Part shown: positions 17,745-26,528 of the stretch, in pieces
Position numbering within the stretch: the stretch's first letter is position 1
Layout of the letters: every line of letters starts with the position of its first letter
Origin: Labilibaculum sp.
GTDB taxonomy: Bacteria > Bacteroidota > Bacteroidia > Bacteroidales > Marinifilaceae
Length of the DNA: 64,000 nucleotides
Direction of reading: 5' to 3'
Assembly: GCA_016342745.1 (NCBI GenBank)
Contig: JAEINT010000015.1
Coordinates: 98,621-162,620, forward strand
Program-made: the position numbers and the translations under genes
The notes under the pieces: model-generated
The model's input: only the letters and a program-made list of their open reading frames with translations
Database searches by the model: none
What the model was told of the DNA's origin: nothing

Positions 17745-19319
17745 ATGGAAGCATTATTTGAATTATTATTTCGAGCATCGGTAAGCTTAATCGTGTTGTA
17801 TGCACTGTATTGGTTTCTTTTACGTGAAAGCACTCACTTTAAGGCCAATCGCTTCTTCTTATTGCTTAGTTTGATGACATCACTTGTAATCGCTGCTATT
17901 CCTGTTCAATATCAAGTAAATGTGCAGGCAGCTGCGAACGAAACTGTCGCCGAATTCGCTGGTGTTTTTAATCACAATATTGAAAATACGAATTCTAATA
18001 GTATTAAAGAAAACATATCCTTAGCTAGTGTTTTGTTTCTAATTTACTTGACAGGAGCTTCTTTGGTATTGCTTCGCATCCTTATACAATGCAGAAAACC
18101 AATACTAATCATAAGCAATTCAAAGCCTAAAAAAATTAACGATTGCTTGATTCACGAGAACAAGGTTTTTAACTCACCTTTTTCGTTTTTCAATCGCATA
18201 TTAATCAATCCTGAATATTTTAAACAGGACGAAATAGATGACATATTAACTCATGAAAAAGTGCACATTCACGAGCGTCATTGGATCGATCTGTTCATCA
18301 TAGAACTGTTAACAGTGTTTTTCTGGTTCAATCCATTTATTTGGTTATTTGAACGAGCTATTAAACAAAACCATGAATACCTGGCCGACGAAGGTGTATT
18401 AACCCGGGGCCATTCACCTGTCAGGTATCAGGCGTTATTAATTAACCGGCTAATGGGGACACAAGTAATTGGTTTAGCCAATCACTTTAGTTCATCCCTC
18501 GGCCCAACCCGATTCAAAATGATGACAAAAGAGAAAACAGCGAAACGAAAATTGTTTCGAATGATATGGGGAATCCCTGTACTGGCAATTCTTCTGGTTG
18601 CTTTTGCTGAACCAGATTACAAACAAGAAACGAAAATTACTAAATCAGAAGCTCTTGTTAGCTCTATAAATAACGCTGACAACATATTAATTACTGGTAA
18701 GGTGATCAACGAAGATGGTATTAATATGCCAGGAACTTCAATTATACTAAAAGGTTCTACAACCGGTACTGTTGTTGATAAAGATGGTACTTTTGAATTG
18801 AATGTTCCAAAATCAGAAAAAATGGCTCTTGTAATTTCTTATGTAGGCTACAAAACCATTGTTGAGAAAATAAACCCTTCTGACAAAAAAGTACATTTCA
18901 ATTTTAAATTGCAAAAAGGGGTTATTAGCATCGGCAGTAAATCGATGTTTTTAGATGGTGATGTTCCACCACCTCCTCCACCACCAGTACCTGAAATGTC
19001 TAATTCAGACAAGCCCGTGTTTTTTATTGTTGAAGAGATACCTCATTATCCGAATGGAAGATATGGTTTAGGACAGTATGTTAAAAAGAAAACAGCTGAA
19101 TTAAAAAGTAAATTTGGTAAAAATTTAAAAGGTAAAGCAACTCTTGGTTTTACAGTTAATGCTAAAGGTGAGGTTACCAACATTCAGATATTAAATAAAT
19201 CGAATGATATTGCCGCTAAGGCCGCTAAAACCATAGCACACGAGATGGAAAATTGGAAGCCAGGCTCGCAAAGAGGAAAGAATGTTCCGGTTGATTTTGC
19301 GATGGAATTAGAATTTTAA
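17745..19319 (+). CDS. M56 (BlaR1-like) membrane metallopeptidase with TonB C-terminal domain
   Basis: This 524-residue protein has several N-terminal membrane helices (about 8-25, 36-54, 92-113) around a cytoplasmic M56 zinc peptidase: HEKVH (170-174) with a later Glu in NHEYLADEG. A further helix near 275-292 leads to a periplasmic carboxypeptidase-regulatory-like domain (ITGKVINEDGINMPG to YVGYK), a proline-rich linker, and a TonB C-terminal-like domain (ATLGFTVNAKGEVTNIQIL, WKPGSQRGKNVPV). It should sense a cell-envelope signal and cleave the BlaI-type repressor encoded immediately upstream. It lacks the penicillin-binding sensor domain of true BlaR1, so beta-lactam sensing should not be assumed. 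Confidence 0.9.
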   Translation: MEALFELLFRASVSLIVLYALYWFLLRESTHFKANRFFLLLSLMTSLVIAAIPVQYQVNVQAAANETVAEFAGVFNHNIENTNSNSIKENISLASVLFLIYLTGASLVLLRILIQCRKPILIISNSKPKKINDCLIHENKVFNSPFSFFNRILINPEYFKQDEIDDILTHEKVHIHERHWIDLFIIELLTVFFWFNPFIWLFERAIKQNHEYLADEGVLTRGHSPVRYQALLINRLMGTQVIGLANHFSSSLGPTRFKMMTKEKTAKRKLFRMIWGIPVLAILLVAFAEPDYKQETKITKSEALVSSINNADNILITGKVINEDGINMPGTSIILKGSTTGTVVDKDGTFELNVPKSEKMALVISYVGYKTIVEKINPSDKKVHFNFKLQKGVISIGSKSMFLDGDVPPPPPPPVPEMSNSDKPVFFIVEEIPHYPNGRYGLGQYVKKKTAELKSKFGKNLKGKATLGFTVNAKGEVTNIQILNKSNDIAAKAAKTIAHEMENWKPGSQRGKNVPVDFAMELEF

Positions 19320-19346
19320 AAGAATACAAATTAGGATATTAAAAAT

Positions 19347-19385
19347 AAGTGCTGTTATCGTTCCCAAAGGAATGTAACAGCACTT
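19347..19385 (-). terminator. Terminator between convergent M56 and thioredoxin genes
   Basis: An 11-bp perfect inverted repeat, AAGTGCTGTTA (19347-19357) and TAACAGCACTT (19375-19385), with a 17-nt loop. On the minus strand it is followed by a T-rich tract, so it best serves the thioredoxin gene; on the plus strand the T tract is weak. Confidence 0.68.
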
Positions 19386-19425
19386 GTAATATATGCGAGT
19401 GTTAAAATAGGCACGATCCTAAGGC

Positions 19426-19740
19426 TTAAATTAATTTGTTTAATTTCTCTACCAAAACAGATTCAGCAACTACTCCAACTGTTTTATCTACAACTTCAGT
19501 TTTTTTCACAAATAGTAAAGTTGGTATGCTCCCAATTCCGTATTTTGTTCTCAATTCAGGTAATTTATGCACATCCACTTTTTGAAAGTCAACTTTTCCT
19601 TCATATTCGGCTGCTAACTTTTCCACAATTGGCATTAATGCTTGACAAGGAGGACAAGTATCAGCATAAAAATCTATCAATATTGCTTTATCTTCTTTAA
19701 ATAAGTTCTCTAATTCTTTAGCACTTTCAATTGTTCTCAT
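19426..19740 (-). CDS. Thioredoxin-fold protein with CPPC active site
   Basis: This 104-residue single-domain protein has the thioredoxin fold: AILIDFYADTCPPCQALMP with active-site cysteines 29 and 32, the VDVHKLPEL strand, and the cis-proline segment GIGSIPTLLFVKK. The active site reads CPPC rather than the usual CGPC, which should shift redox potential. It has no signal peptide, so it probably acts in the cytoplasm as a thiol-disulfide oxidoreductase. It is monocistronic with its own terminator. Confidence 0.93.
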   Translation of the reverse strand: MRTIESAKELENLFKEDKAILIDFYADTCPPCQALMPIVEKLAAEYEGKVDFQKVDVHKLPELRTKYGIGSIPTLLFVKKTEVVDKTVGVVAESVLVEKLNKLI

Positions 19741-19914
19741 ATTTTTAGTTTTAATCTTATTCGTTTTATCTAATGATACAAAGATGAGGACAATTTAAAG
19801 ATTCTCCGAGGATGATAATTCCCGAAAAGTTGACAATTTTTCCTTTTATCAGTAAAACACACTATATTCTGCAATAAATAATAAAATTTCAGACTTGTAT
19901 ATTTTCATTCTGCA

Positions 19915-19942
19915 CAAAAAAAAGGGATGCAACTAGCATCCC
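19915..19942 (-). terminator. Terminator of the sulfatase gene
   Basis: GGGATGC, 5-nt loop, GCATCCC (19924-19942), followed on the minus strand by an uninterrupted T-run (A-run at 19916-19923 on the plus strand). Confidence 0.88.
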
Positions 19943-19964
19943 TATTCTATATAATTTACTCTCT

Positions 19965-21473
19965 CTACAAGGTGAAAACCGCTGTCAGATCTAACGGATC
20001 ATCCATGTCTTTCTGAAGAGCGACCAATTTTCTAAACAATTCTTTAATTTTTCCTTTAAACTCAGGCTTACTTGCCAAATCGTTCATCTCATTTGGATCT
20101 TCTTTTAAATCGTATAACCTCATCACTTTTCCATGAGGATAAACAATTAACTTAAATCCATCCGTACGAATCATGCGTTGCATATCCTTTTTGTAACATC
20201 CATAAATCGCATCATAATTCGATTTTGTTTGTTCTCCACGAGCCAAGGACATAAAGCTATTGAACTCAATATAATCAGGTTTTGGCAATCCGGCCAATTC
20301 AATCGAAGAAGCCATGATATCTTGTAAGTACACCTCAGCATCAACCTTTTTTCCTTTCGGGATATCAGGGCCAACAACAAACAAAGGTGGGCGCATAGAA
20401 TGATCGTACATATTTTGCTTACCAAGCAAACCATTTTCTCCAACAGCTAAACCATGATCGGCAGTATAAAAGATATAGGTGTTATCCATTTCACCTGATT
20501 CCTTAAGTGCTTTAATGATCTCCCCAATTTGATGATCCAAATGCGTAATTAAAGCATAATATTCCTGGCGATGCTTTTTCATCGCATAATTGGTTCTTGG
20601 AAATGGAGCCAAAGCTGCATCACGCAAGGAAGGACCACAACCAATGCTATCTTTATATGGATACATCGGAAGAAAAGATTCTGGGACAGAAATATTTTCC
20701 AAGGGATACATATCTAAAAATTCTTTTGGAGACTGACGAGGATCATGCGGTGCATTAAATGCTAGGTACATGAAGAATGGCTTCTCTTTTCCTTTTGCCG
20801 AGTCAATAAAGGTGATTGCATCATCTTTCAATACTTCGCTCCAGTGTTTTCCACCATTCCAAAAACCGCCATTATTTTTATCCCAAGCTTTCCAAGCTGT
20901 ATCAGATACATTTTGAGGTCGATTGTATCCAAATGGCATTAAATCTTCACCTTTTCCTTTATTCGTTCTCTCTAGGTCGGCGAAAAGTTTTACCTGCGTT
21001 GCATGATCCCAATTATCTTTAGGCATACCAGGGCGAATATGAACGGTATGGTTAAATATTTTAGGTGGAGCTGTTTTCACGTGCCACTTTCCTGTCATGT
21101 AAGTATCATATCCTGCCGATTGCATAATTTGAGACCACATTTGCCCATTATCAACCAATTCTTTTTGCTTGTTTTCGTAATCATACGCTCTCCATACAAA
21201 TCTTCCGGTATTCAACATCGCTCTACTACTAGCACAAACTGCACCAGTCCAGGCTCCCATGTTAAACGCTTGAGTAAATGTTGCTCCCTCCTCAACCATT
21301 TTATCAAGATTAGGTGTAATTATCTCCTCATTCCCTAAAGCATGTACTGTGTTGTAACACTGATCATCTGCAAAAAGAAAGATAATGTTGGGTTGTTTCT
21401 TTTCAATTTTTTTTCCAGAACATCCCATTAAAATGGATACAAAAGAAATGGAAAGCAATAATTTTAATTTCAT
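19965..21473 (-). CDS. Formylglycine-dependent sulfatase (S1 family) lipoprotein
   Basis: This 502-residue protein has a lipoprotein signal (ILMGC, Cys18), the N-terminal metal site NIIFLFADDQ, and an active-site signature CASSR inside GAVCASSRAMLNTGR. The Cys of this signature is normally converted to formylglycine. GKWHVK, ADHG and a terminal YDLKEDPNEMNDLA segment complete the S1 pattern. The usual Pro/Ala third position of C-x-P-S-R is Ser here. It hydrolyses a sulfate ester, probably on a sulfated glycan from algae or host matrix, but the subfamily cannot be named by eye. No maturase (anSME) gene is in the window. Confidence 0.93.
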   Translation of the reverse strand: MKLKLLLSISFVSILMGCSGKKIEKKQPNIIFLFADDQCYNTVHALGNEEIITPNLDKMVEEGATFTQAFNMGAWTGAVCASSRAMLNTGRFVWRAYDYENKQKELVDNGQMWSQIMQSAGYDTYMTGKWHVKTAPPKIFNHTVHIRPGMPKDNWDHATQVKLFADLERTNKGKGEDLMPFGYNRPQNVSDTAWKAWDKNNGGFWNGGKHWSEVLKDDAITFIDSAKGKEKPFFMYLAFNAPHDPRQSPKEFLDMYPLENISVPESFLPMYPYKDSIGCGPSLRDAALAPFPRTNYAMKKHRQEYYALITHLDHQIGEIIKALKESGEMDNTYIFYTADHGLAVGENGLLGKQNMYDHSMRPPLFVVGPDIPKGKKVDAEVYLQDIMASSIELAGLPKPDYIEFNSFMSLARGEQTKSNYDAIYGCYKKDMQRMIRTDGFKLIVYPHGKVMRLYDLKEDPNEMNDLASKPEFKGKIKELFRKLVALQKDMDDPLDLTAVFTL

Positions 21474-21822
21474 CTTACTATTATAATTACATTTTCAATA
21501 CATACTGTTTCATAATATGCCACACAAATTATTGATAATTGATTTTATCTTTACAACATCAATTCTACCAGTCATTTACAGCATTTAAATCCAAAATTAG
21601 TTAAAAAAACTTATTCAACCTCCATTTTAACCTAAAAACAAACACGACAAAAGGAGTCGCAACGTACTCATATTGTGACTATTATATCGATAATTTAAAT
21701 ATACCCCTTTAAATACAAGCAATACTACCATTACCTACCAGTAGTCAATAATTTATTTTCTTTCAGATTCAATCCATTTTCGCTTTCTTTGTAATCACAT
21801 TATAAATCACATAATCCCTGTA
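21474..21822. other. 349-bp divergent intergenic region
   Basis: Lies between the sulfatase gene (leftward) and the cytochrome b operon (rightward), so it must contain both promoters. It is AT-rich. I found no perfect TAnnTTTG box for either direction; the nearest on the plus strand is TTTCTTTG about 30 bp before the cytochrome b start. I see no RNA gene or repeat. Confidence 0.45.
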
Positions 21823-23109
21823 ATGACTAAGAAGAATACTGAAGATAAGACCCCATCATCATTAGAAAAGTTTTTTCTGCATTTACATCCAACAAAAATT
21901 GATTCACGAGCTGTCAAATTCAACCGAACTTTCGGCTTAGGAGGTGTTTGTGCATTACTATTCATAATTCTCTCCATTACAGGCTTACTTCTTCGATTTT
22001 CTTACATTCCAACAGTTGAGCACGCCTACGATTCAATTTTAGGTTTAAAGAACAATACAATGTTTGGTCAGTTCATTCGCAACCTGCATCATTTATCAGC
22101 AAAATTGATGGTCTTGGTTTCCTTTTTACATTTGATAAGAACTTACTACTCACAAAGTTTTCATCTAAAAAGAGCTGAAAATTGGATTTATGGTTTGTTT
22201 ATGATGTTTTTGGTATTGGCATCTAGTTTTACAGGTTATCTTTTGCCCTGGGATCAGTTAGCTTATTGGGCAATTACTGTAATTACCCAAATTGCCGAAT
22301 ACATCCCATTAATAGGTGATTCTCTAGCTTACGCGATTCGTGGTAGTCATACTGTTGATGGAAATACGCTTATCAACTTCTATACATTACACACAGGAAT
22401 CATTCCAATTTTGTTTATTATTTTAATGAGCATGCACTTTTGGCTGGTACGAAAAGCTGGTGGGATTGCACTTCCTCAACAAGAGGAAAAACAAAAGGTT
22501 GATGTCATTTCTAATTTAGTTCCTAAAGAAATTATGCTTGCAAGTATTGTAATTGCAGGACTTTTCTTAGTGTCAGTATTTTATGGCGCTCCACTGCTTG
22601 AAGAAGCAAATCCTTTAAAAAGTCCTAACCCAAGTAAGGCTCCATGGTATTTTTTAGGTGCTCAGGAATTACTATTACATTTACATCCGTTCTTTAGTGC
22701 TGTAATTATTCCATTCTCGGCTGCATTATTCTTTTTTGGGCTACCTTATTACAAGTACACCAATCTTAATATTGGTGTTTGGTTCAATTCTCCTTTAGGT
22801 AAAAAAATCACCATACAATCAAGCATAGGTGCTTTTCTTTATACTTTTGTATTGATCTATATTCTTGACCATTTTCTTCATTTTGATTTATGGCTTTCCA
22901 ACTGGCCTAGCATCATATCAACTGGCTTAATTCCTTTCCTATTGTATATGATTCCTGTTGTTGCCTTCCTGCTATTTTGGAAGAAGAAACATCAAGCCAA
23001 TCGCACTGAACTAATCATGGCAAGTACAAGTATTATATTGGCATCCTACATAAGCATGCTACTCATTTCCCTTTTACTAAGAGGAGAAGGAATGTTGTTG
23101 ATTTTTTAA
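21823..23109 (+). CDS. Cytochrome b of a bc-type quinol oxidoreductase (fused b6/subunit IV-like)
   Basis: This 428-residue polytopic membrane protein has four haem-ligand histidines that can be placed: His89 and His103 on one helix, His190 and His205 on another. The spacings are 14 and 15 residues, as in cytochrome b6 rather than mitochondrial cytochrome b (14 and 14). The PWDQLAYWA segment (142-150) forms part of the quinol site. The C-terminal half has a PWYFLGAQELLLHLHP segment corresponding to the PEWY loop of subunit IV, so both parts are in one chain. It oxidises menaquinol and passes electrons to the Rieske protein encoded next. It is the first gene of a three-gene operon. Confidence 0.92.
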   Translation: MTKKNTEDKTPSSLEKFFLHLHPTKIDSRAVKFNRTFGLGGVCALLFIILSITGLLLRFSYIPTVEHAYDSILGLKNNTMFGQFIRNLHHLSAKLMVLVSFLHLIRTYYSQSFHLKRAENWIYGLFMMFLVLASSFTGYLLPWDQLAYWAITVITQIAEYIPLIGDSLAYAIRGSHTVDGNTLINFYTLHTGIIPILFIILMSMHFWLVRKAGGIALPQQEEKQKVDVISNLVPKEIMLASIVIAGLFLVSVFYGAPLLEEANPLKSPNPSKAPWYFLGAQELLLHLHPFFSAVIIPFSAALFFFGLPYYKYTNLNIGVWFNSPLGKKITIQSSIGAFLYTFVLIYILDHFLHFDLWLSNWPSIISTGLIPFLLYMIPVVAFLLFWKKKHQANRTELIMASTSIILASYISMLLISLLLRGEGMLLIF

Positions 23110-23130
23110 ATATTGAATTACGATAGCATA

Positions 23131-23592
23131 ATGAAACTAGATAGACGAAAATTTATAAAGCGAATACTGATTGCTGTTGCAGCAGTTGAAGCTTTATTCT
23201 TGATAAAAGGAAGTGTAAATAAGGTAGATACTAAGTCTGGAGCGAAAGACTTATTTAATGCCGGCAAAGCCTCTTCTTTCGACAACAACAAATTATATCC
23301 ATTTTTAACTGGTCAATTCTTTTTGAAACGTTTCGAAGATGGTGGTTTTTTGGCGATGTCGATCAAATGTACTCACCTTGGTTGCGTTGTAAATACCAAT
23401 TCGAAAACAGGTGGATTTAATTGTCCTTGTCATGCTTCACAGTTCGATAAATTTGGAGCCGTTATTTCTGCTCCTGCAACTCGTCCACTAGATATTTTCC
23501 CAATAAAAGTAGAAAGTGGAGAACTTCTTATTGATACGAGAAAGCCTGTAAAAAGAGCTTCTTTTAACAAATCTCAGCTAACCTACGCATAA
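23131..23592 (+). CDS. Rieske [2Fe-2S] protein of the bc-type complex
   Basis: I choose the ATG at 23131; the upstream TTG at 23113 adds six residues before the membrane anchor. The 153-residue protein begins with a basic N-terminus and a single anchor helix (ILIAVAAVEALFLI). The cluster motifs are CTHLGC (Cys80, His82) and CPCHASQFD (Cys98, His101), with the two extra cysteines for the disulfide. APATRPLDIFPIKVESGEL is the usual end of the Rieske fold. It lies 21 bp after the cytochrome b stop and its TAA overlaps the ATG of the octaheme gene by one base. Confidence 0.95.
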   Translation: MKLDRRKFIKRILIAVAAVEALFLIKGSVNKVDTKSGAKDLFNAGKASSFDNNKLYPFLTGQFFLKRFEDGGFLAMSIKCTHLGCVVNTNSKTGGFNCPCHASQFDKFGAVISAPATRPLDIFPIKVESGELLIDTRKPVKRASFNKSQLTYA

Positions 23593-25886
23593 TGGATAAT
23601 CGCAAAAAAACAGAACGAATTAGCTTTCTTGCTGCTTTGGTAACAGTACTTACGATTCCATTGTACCTACTTGTTAACATTTATAATTCTAGCAGCGAAA
23701 CAATAGCTGAGGCTGAATATGTAGGCAAAGAAACTTGTATTGAGTGCCATTTAAATGAATACAACGATTGGGTCGGATCTGATCATGATAAAGCCATGGA
23801 TCATGCAAATGATTCAACTGTTCTTGGTGATTTTAACAACCAATCACTGGAATACAATGGCATGACTCATAAATTATACAAACGAGACAATCGTTTTTAT
23901 GCTTTTACTGATGGCGAAACTGGTAAATTGGAAGAATATGAAATCAAATATGTATTCGGCTACTATCCATTGCAACAATATTTAATTGAATTTGATCGTG
24001 GCAGATTACAGACACTTCCTCTTACCTGGAATTCGAAAGATAGCGTGTGGTATCACATGTCAACGGAAGTTTATAAAGATGAAATTATTGAGCATGACAA
24101 CTGGTTACACTGGACCAACCAAGCTCAGAACTGGAACGGCATGTGTGCCGATTGTCATTCCACGAACCTGGTAAAAGGTTACGATGTTAAAACAGACACC
24201 TACCACACCACTTGGAGTGAAATAGATGTAAGTTGTGAAGCTTGTCATGGACCTGCCTCAAAACACCTAGAATGGGCTGCAAAAGCTGATTATGCCAGGG
24301 ACGAGCACGTCAATTTTGGCTTGGTTGTTAAAACGAGCGGAATTGATAACAAAGAATACGTAGATTTATGCGTTCGTTGTCATACACGACGAGGCTCTTT
24401 ATCTGATTTTAAGCACAGTGCAGACATTTACAATCATACCATTCCAAATTTACCAAACGGTGAAAATTACCATATCGATGGACAGATATTAGATGAAGAT
24501 TACGTTTACGGATCGTTTACTCAAAGCAAAATGTTTATGCGCGATGTTAAATGCAACGACTGTCACAATGTTCATAGTACTAAGCGCTTATTTGAAGACA
24601 ATAGATTGTGTACACAATGCCACAGAGCTGATGATTACGATACTTACAATCATCATTTTCACAAATTAGAAGGAGAAAAAGGTGAAGCTGTAATTGCTGA
24701 CGATGGTGTTAAATTTGAAGTTGGTGCTGGTGCTCGTTGTATTAACTGCCACATGCCTGCACAGTTTTATATGGGACCAGATTACAGAAATGATCACAGC
24801 TTCCGTGTTCCACGTCCTGATTTAACACTAACCTTAGGAACACCAAATGCTTGTAACCAATGTCATGATGATAAATCGACACAATGGGCTGTTGACTATG
24901 TGAACAAATGGCACGGAATTGGTCGTCCTTCTCAATATGGTAATGCTTTTAAAGAGGCTACTACAGGAAGTCAAAAAGGATTCGATGACTTGGTACATAT
25001 TTACCAAGACGAAGTATATCCAGAAATTGTTAGAGCAACGGCGATCCGACTCTTGGGAATGCACTATCAAAACAAAGCCAAAGAGGTATTATATGAAGCA
25101 ATGAATAATTTCAATGGTCATATTCGTTACAATGCATTACAGAATTTACTGATGGACGATCAAACATCCTTTCAAAAAGTTTTAGGAATGTTGAATGATC
25201 AAACAAAAGCCATAAGAGTTGAATGTGCAACAAAACTGAATACGATAAGCAAGGATCAAATTCCGTTTAAATATCAAGAACAACTTAAAAAGGCCGAAAA
25301 AGAATACCTAGAAGCTTTGGAATACAGTGCCGATTTCCCTTCTGGTAAATTTAATCTTGCCAACTTCTACTACAACACAAAACAAAATGATAAAGCTGAA
25401 GAATTTTACAAAAAAGCTTTAAAACAAGACAAGCTACTTCATCCGATTAAGATTAACCTAGCAATACTTTACAACAATAAAGGAGAGCATGAAAAAGCAG
25501 AGATCCTATTGAAAGATTATTTGAAAAATGTGCCTAATGATGGTACAACAATGTTCACCTATGCATTATTTTTATCTGAACGTCAGCGTTACGATGAATC
25601 GATGACTTATTTGTTGAAAGCATCGAAACTGGCTACAACCAATCCAAGGATATTCTACAACATTGCAATGATGTATGATTTCAGAAACAATTCGAAAGAT
25701 GCAGTTAAGTATTTAAAGCGTGCAATCAATATTAATCCTGAAGATCAGAATTACTATGTGGCTTTGCTAAACCTTCATGTGAAATACAAGCAGACGAAGG
25801 AATCAAAAGCTGTTGCCAAGCAAATACTTGAAAAATTCCCAAATATTAACGACAAAGCTAATATTGAGGCTATTTTAAACCAATAA
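23592..25886 (+). CDS. Membrane-anchored octaheme cytochrome c with C-terminal TPR domain
   Basis: This 764-residue protein has an uncleaved-looking N-terminal anchor (about 12-30) and eight CxxCH haem-binding motifs beginning at residues 49, 185, 215, 260, 321, 340, 383 and 421. The arrangement recalls the cytochrome c554/multihaem families. About 430-560 is helical and may be HEAT-like (IVRATAIRLLGMHYQNKAKEVLYEAM, HIRYNALQNLL). About 580-764 is a set of TPRs (KFNLANFYYNTKQNDKAEEFYKKAL). It overlaps the Rieske gene by one base, so it is most likely the dedicated periplasmic electron acceptor of that complex. The terminal acceptor is unknown. Confidence 0.92.
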   Translation: MDNRKKTERISFLAALVTVLTIPLYLLVNIYNSSSETIAEAEYVGKETCIECHLNEYNDWVGSDHDKAMDHANDSTVLGDFNNQSLEYNGMTHKLYKRDNRFYAFTDGETGKLEEYEIKYVFGYYPLQQYLIEFDRGRLQTLPLTWNSKDSVWYHMSTEVYKDEIIEHDNWLHWTNQAQNWNGMCADCHSTNLVKGYDVKTDTYHTTWSEIDVSCEACHGPASKHLEWAAKADYARDEHVNFGLVVKTSGIDNKEYVDLCVRCHTRRGSLSDFKHSADIYNHTIPNLPNGENYHIDGQILDEDYVYGSFTQSKMFMRDVKCNDCHNVHSTKRLFEDNRLCTQCHRADDYDTYNHHFHKLEGEKGEAVIADDGVKFEVGAGARCINCHMPAQFYMGPDYRNDHSFRVPRPDLTLTLGTPNACNQCHDDKSTQWAVDYVNKWHGIGRPSQYGNAFKEATTGSQKGFDDLVHIYQDEVYPEIVRATAIRLLGMHYQNKAKEVLYEAMNNFNGHIRYNALQNLLMDDQTSFQKVLGMLNDQTKAIRVECATKLNTISKDQIPFKYQEQLKKAEKEYLEALEYSADFPSGKFNLANFYYNTKQNDKAEEFYKKALKQDKLLHPIKINLAILYNNKGEHEKAEILLKDYLKNVPNDGTTMFTYALFLSERQRYDESMTYLLKASKLATTNPRIFYNIAMMYDFRNNSKDAVKYLKRAININPEDQNYYVALLNLHVKYKQTKESKAVAKQILEKFPNINDKANIEAILNQ

Positions 25887-25896
25887 TTGAACTCTA

Positions 25897-26472
25897 ATGG
25901 AAAACTCGAATATTTGTAGATGCAAATGGGCTGGAGAAGATCCCTTGTATTGCGATTATCACGATAATGAATGGGGATTTCCCTTGCACGATGATCAGAT
26001 GCTATTTGAGTTTCTAATATTGGAAGGAGCACAAGCTGGCTTAAGTTGGATTACTATTTTGCGTAAGCGTGATAATTACCGCAATGCTTTCGATAATTTC
26101 GATCCAAATGTTATTGTAAATTACACTCAAGAGAAAGTTGACGAACTACTCCTTAACGAAGGTATTATTCGAAATAAGCTGAAAATTAATTCTGCTATAA
26201 AAAATGCAAAAGCATTTCTTGAGGTTCAAAAAGAATTTGGCAGTTTCGACCGATACATTTGGAGTTTTACCAAAGGGAAAACAATCCAAAATTCCTGGAA
26301 GGATCTATCTGAAGTACCCGCTTCTACTCCAGAATCAGAATTGATGAGCAAAGATTTAAAAAAGAGAGGATTCAAATTTGTAGGACCAACCATTTGTTAT
26401 GCTTTTATGCAAGCAACAGGAATGGTAAACGATCATACTACGGATTGCTTTCGATATAAAAAACTTAAATGA
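25897..26472 (+). CDS. tag: DNA-3-methyladenine glycosylase I
   Basis: This 191-residue protein has the full Tag signature: RCKWAGEDPLYCDYHDNEWG at the N-terminus (zinc Cys and His), LILEGAQAGLSWITILRKRDNYR with the substrate-pocket Trp and Glu, and the C-terminal VNDHTTDCF supplying the second zinc His and Cys. It removes 3-methyladenine from alkylated DNA. It starts 10 bp after the octaheme gene and ends at a strong terminator, so it may be co-transcribed with the respiratory genes, although its function is unrelated. Confidence 0.96.
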   Translation: MENSNICRCKWAGEDPLYCDYHDNEWGFPLHDDQMLFEFLILEGAQAGLSWITILRKRDNYRNAFDNFDPNVIVNYTQEKVDELLLNEGIIRNKLKINSAIKNAKAFLEVQKEFGSFDRYIWSFTKGKTIQNSWKDLSEVPASTPESELMSKDLKKRGFKFVGPTICYAFMQATGMVNDHTTDCFRYKKLK

Positions 26473-26475
26473 AAA

Positions 26476-26512
26476 AATGCCTCTAAGTTAAATTAGAGGC
26501 ATTCCTTTTTTT
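26476..26512. terminator. Bidirectional terminator between tag and the second M56 gene
   Basis: AATGCCTCTAA (26476-26486) and TTAGAGGCATT (26493-26503) form an 11-bp stem with a 6-nt loop. T-runs follow on both strands, so it ends both convergent transcripts. Confidence 0.9.
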
Positions 26513-26528
26513 ACTGATATATAAAAGA

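Noticed and set aside
17745..19319. Calling the M56 proteins BlaR1 beta-lactam sensors.
   Set aside because: Neither M56 protein has a penicillin-binding C-terminal domain, and no beta-lactamase gene is nearby.
23113..23130. TTG start for the Rieske protein.
   Set aside because: The ATG six codons later gives the normal basic N-terminus and anchor.
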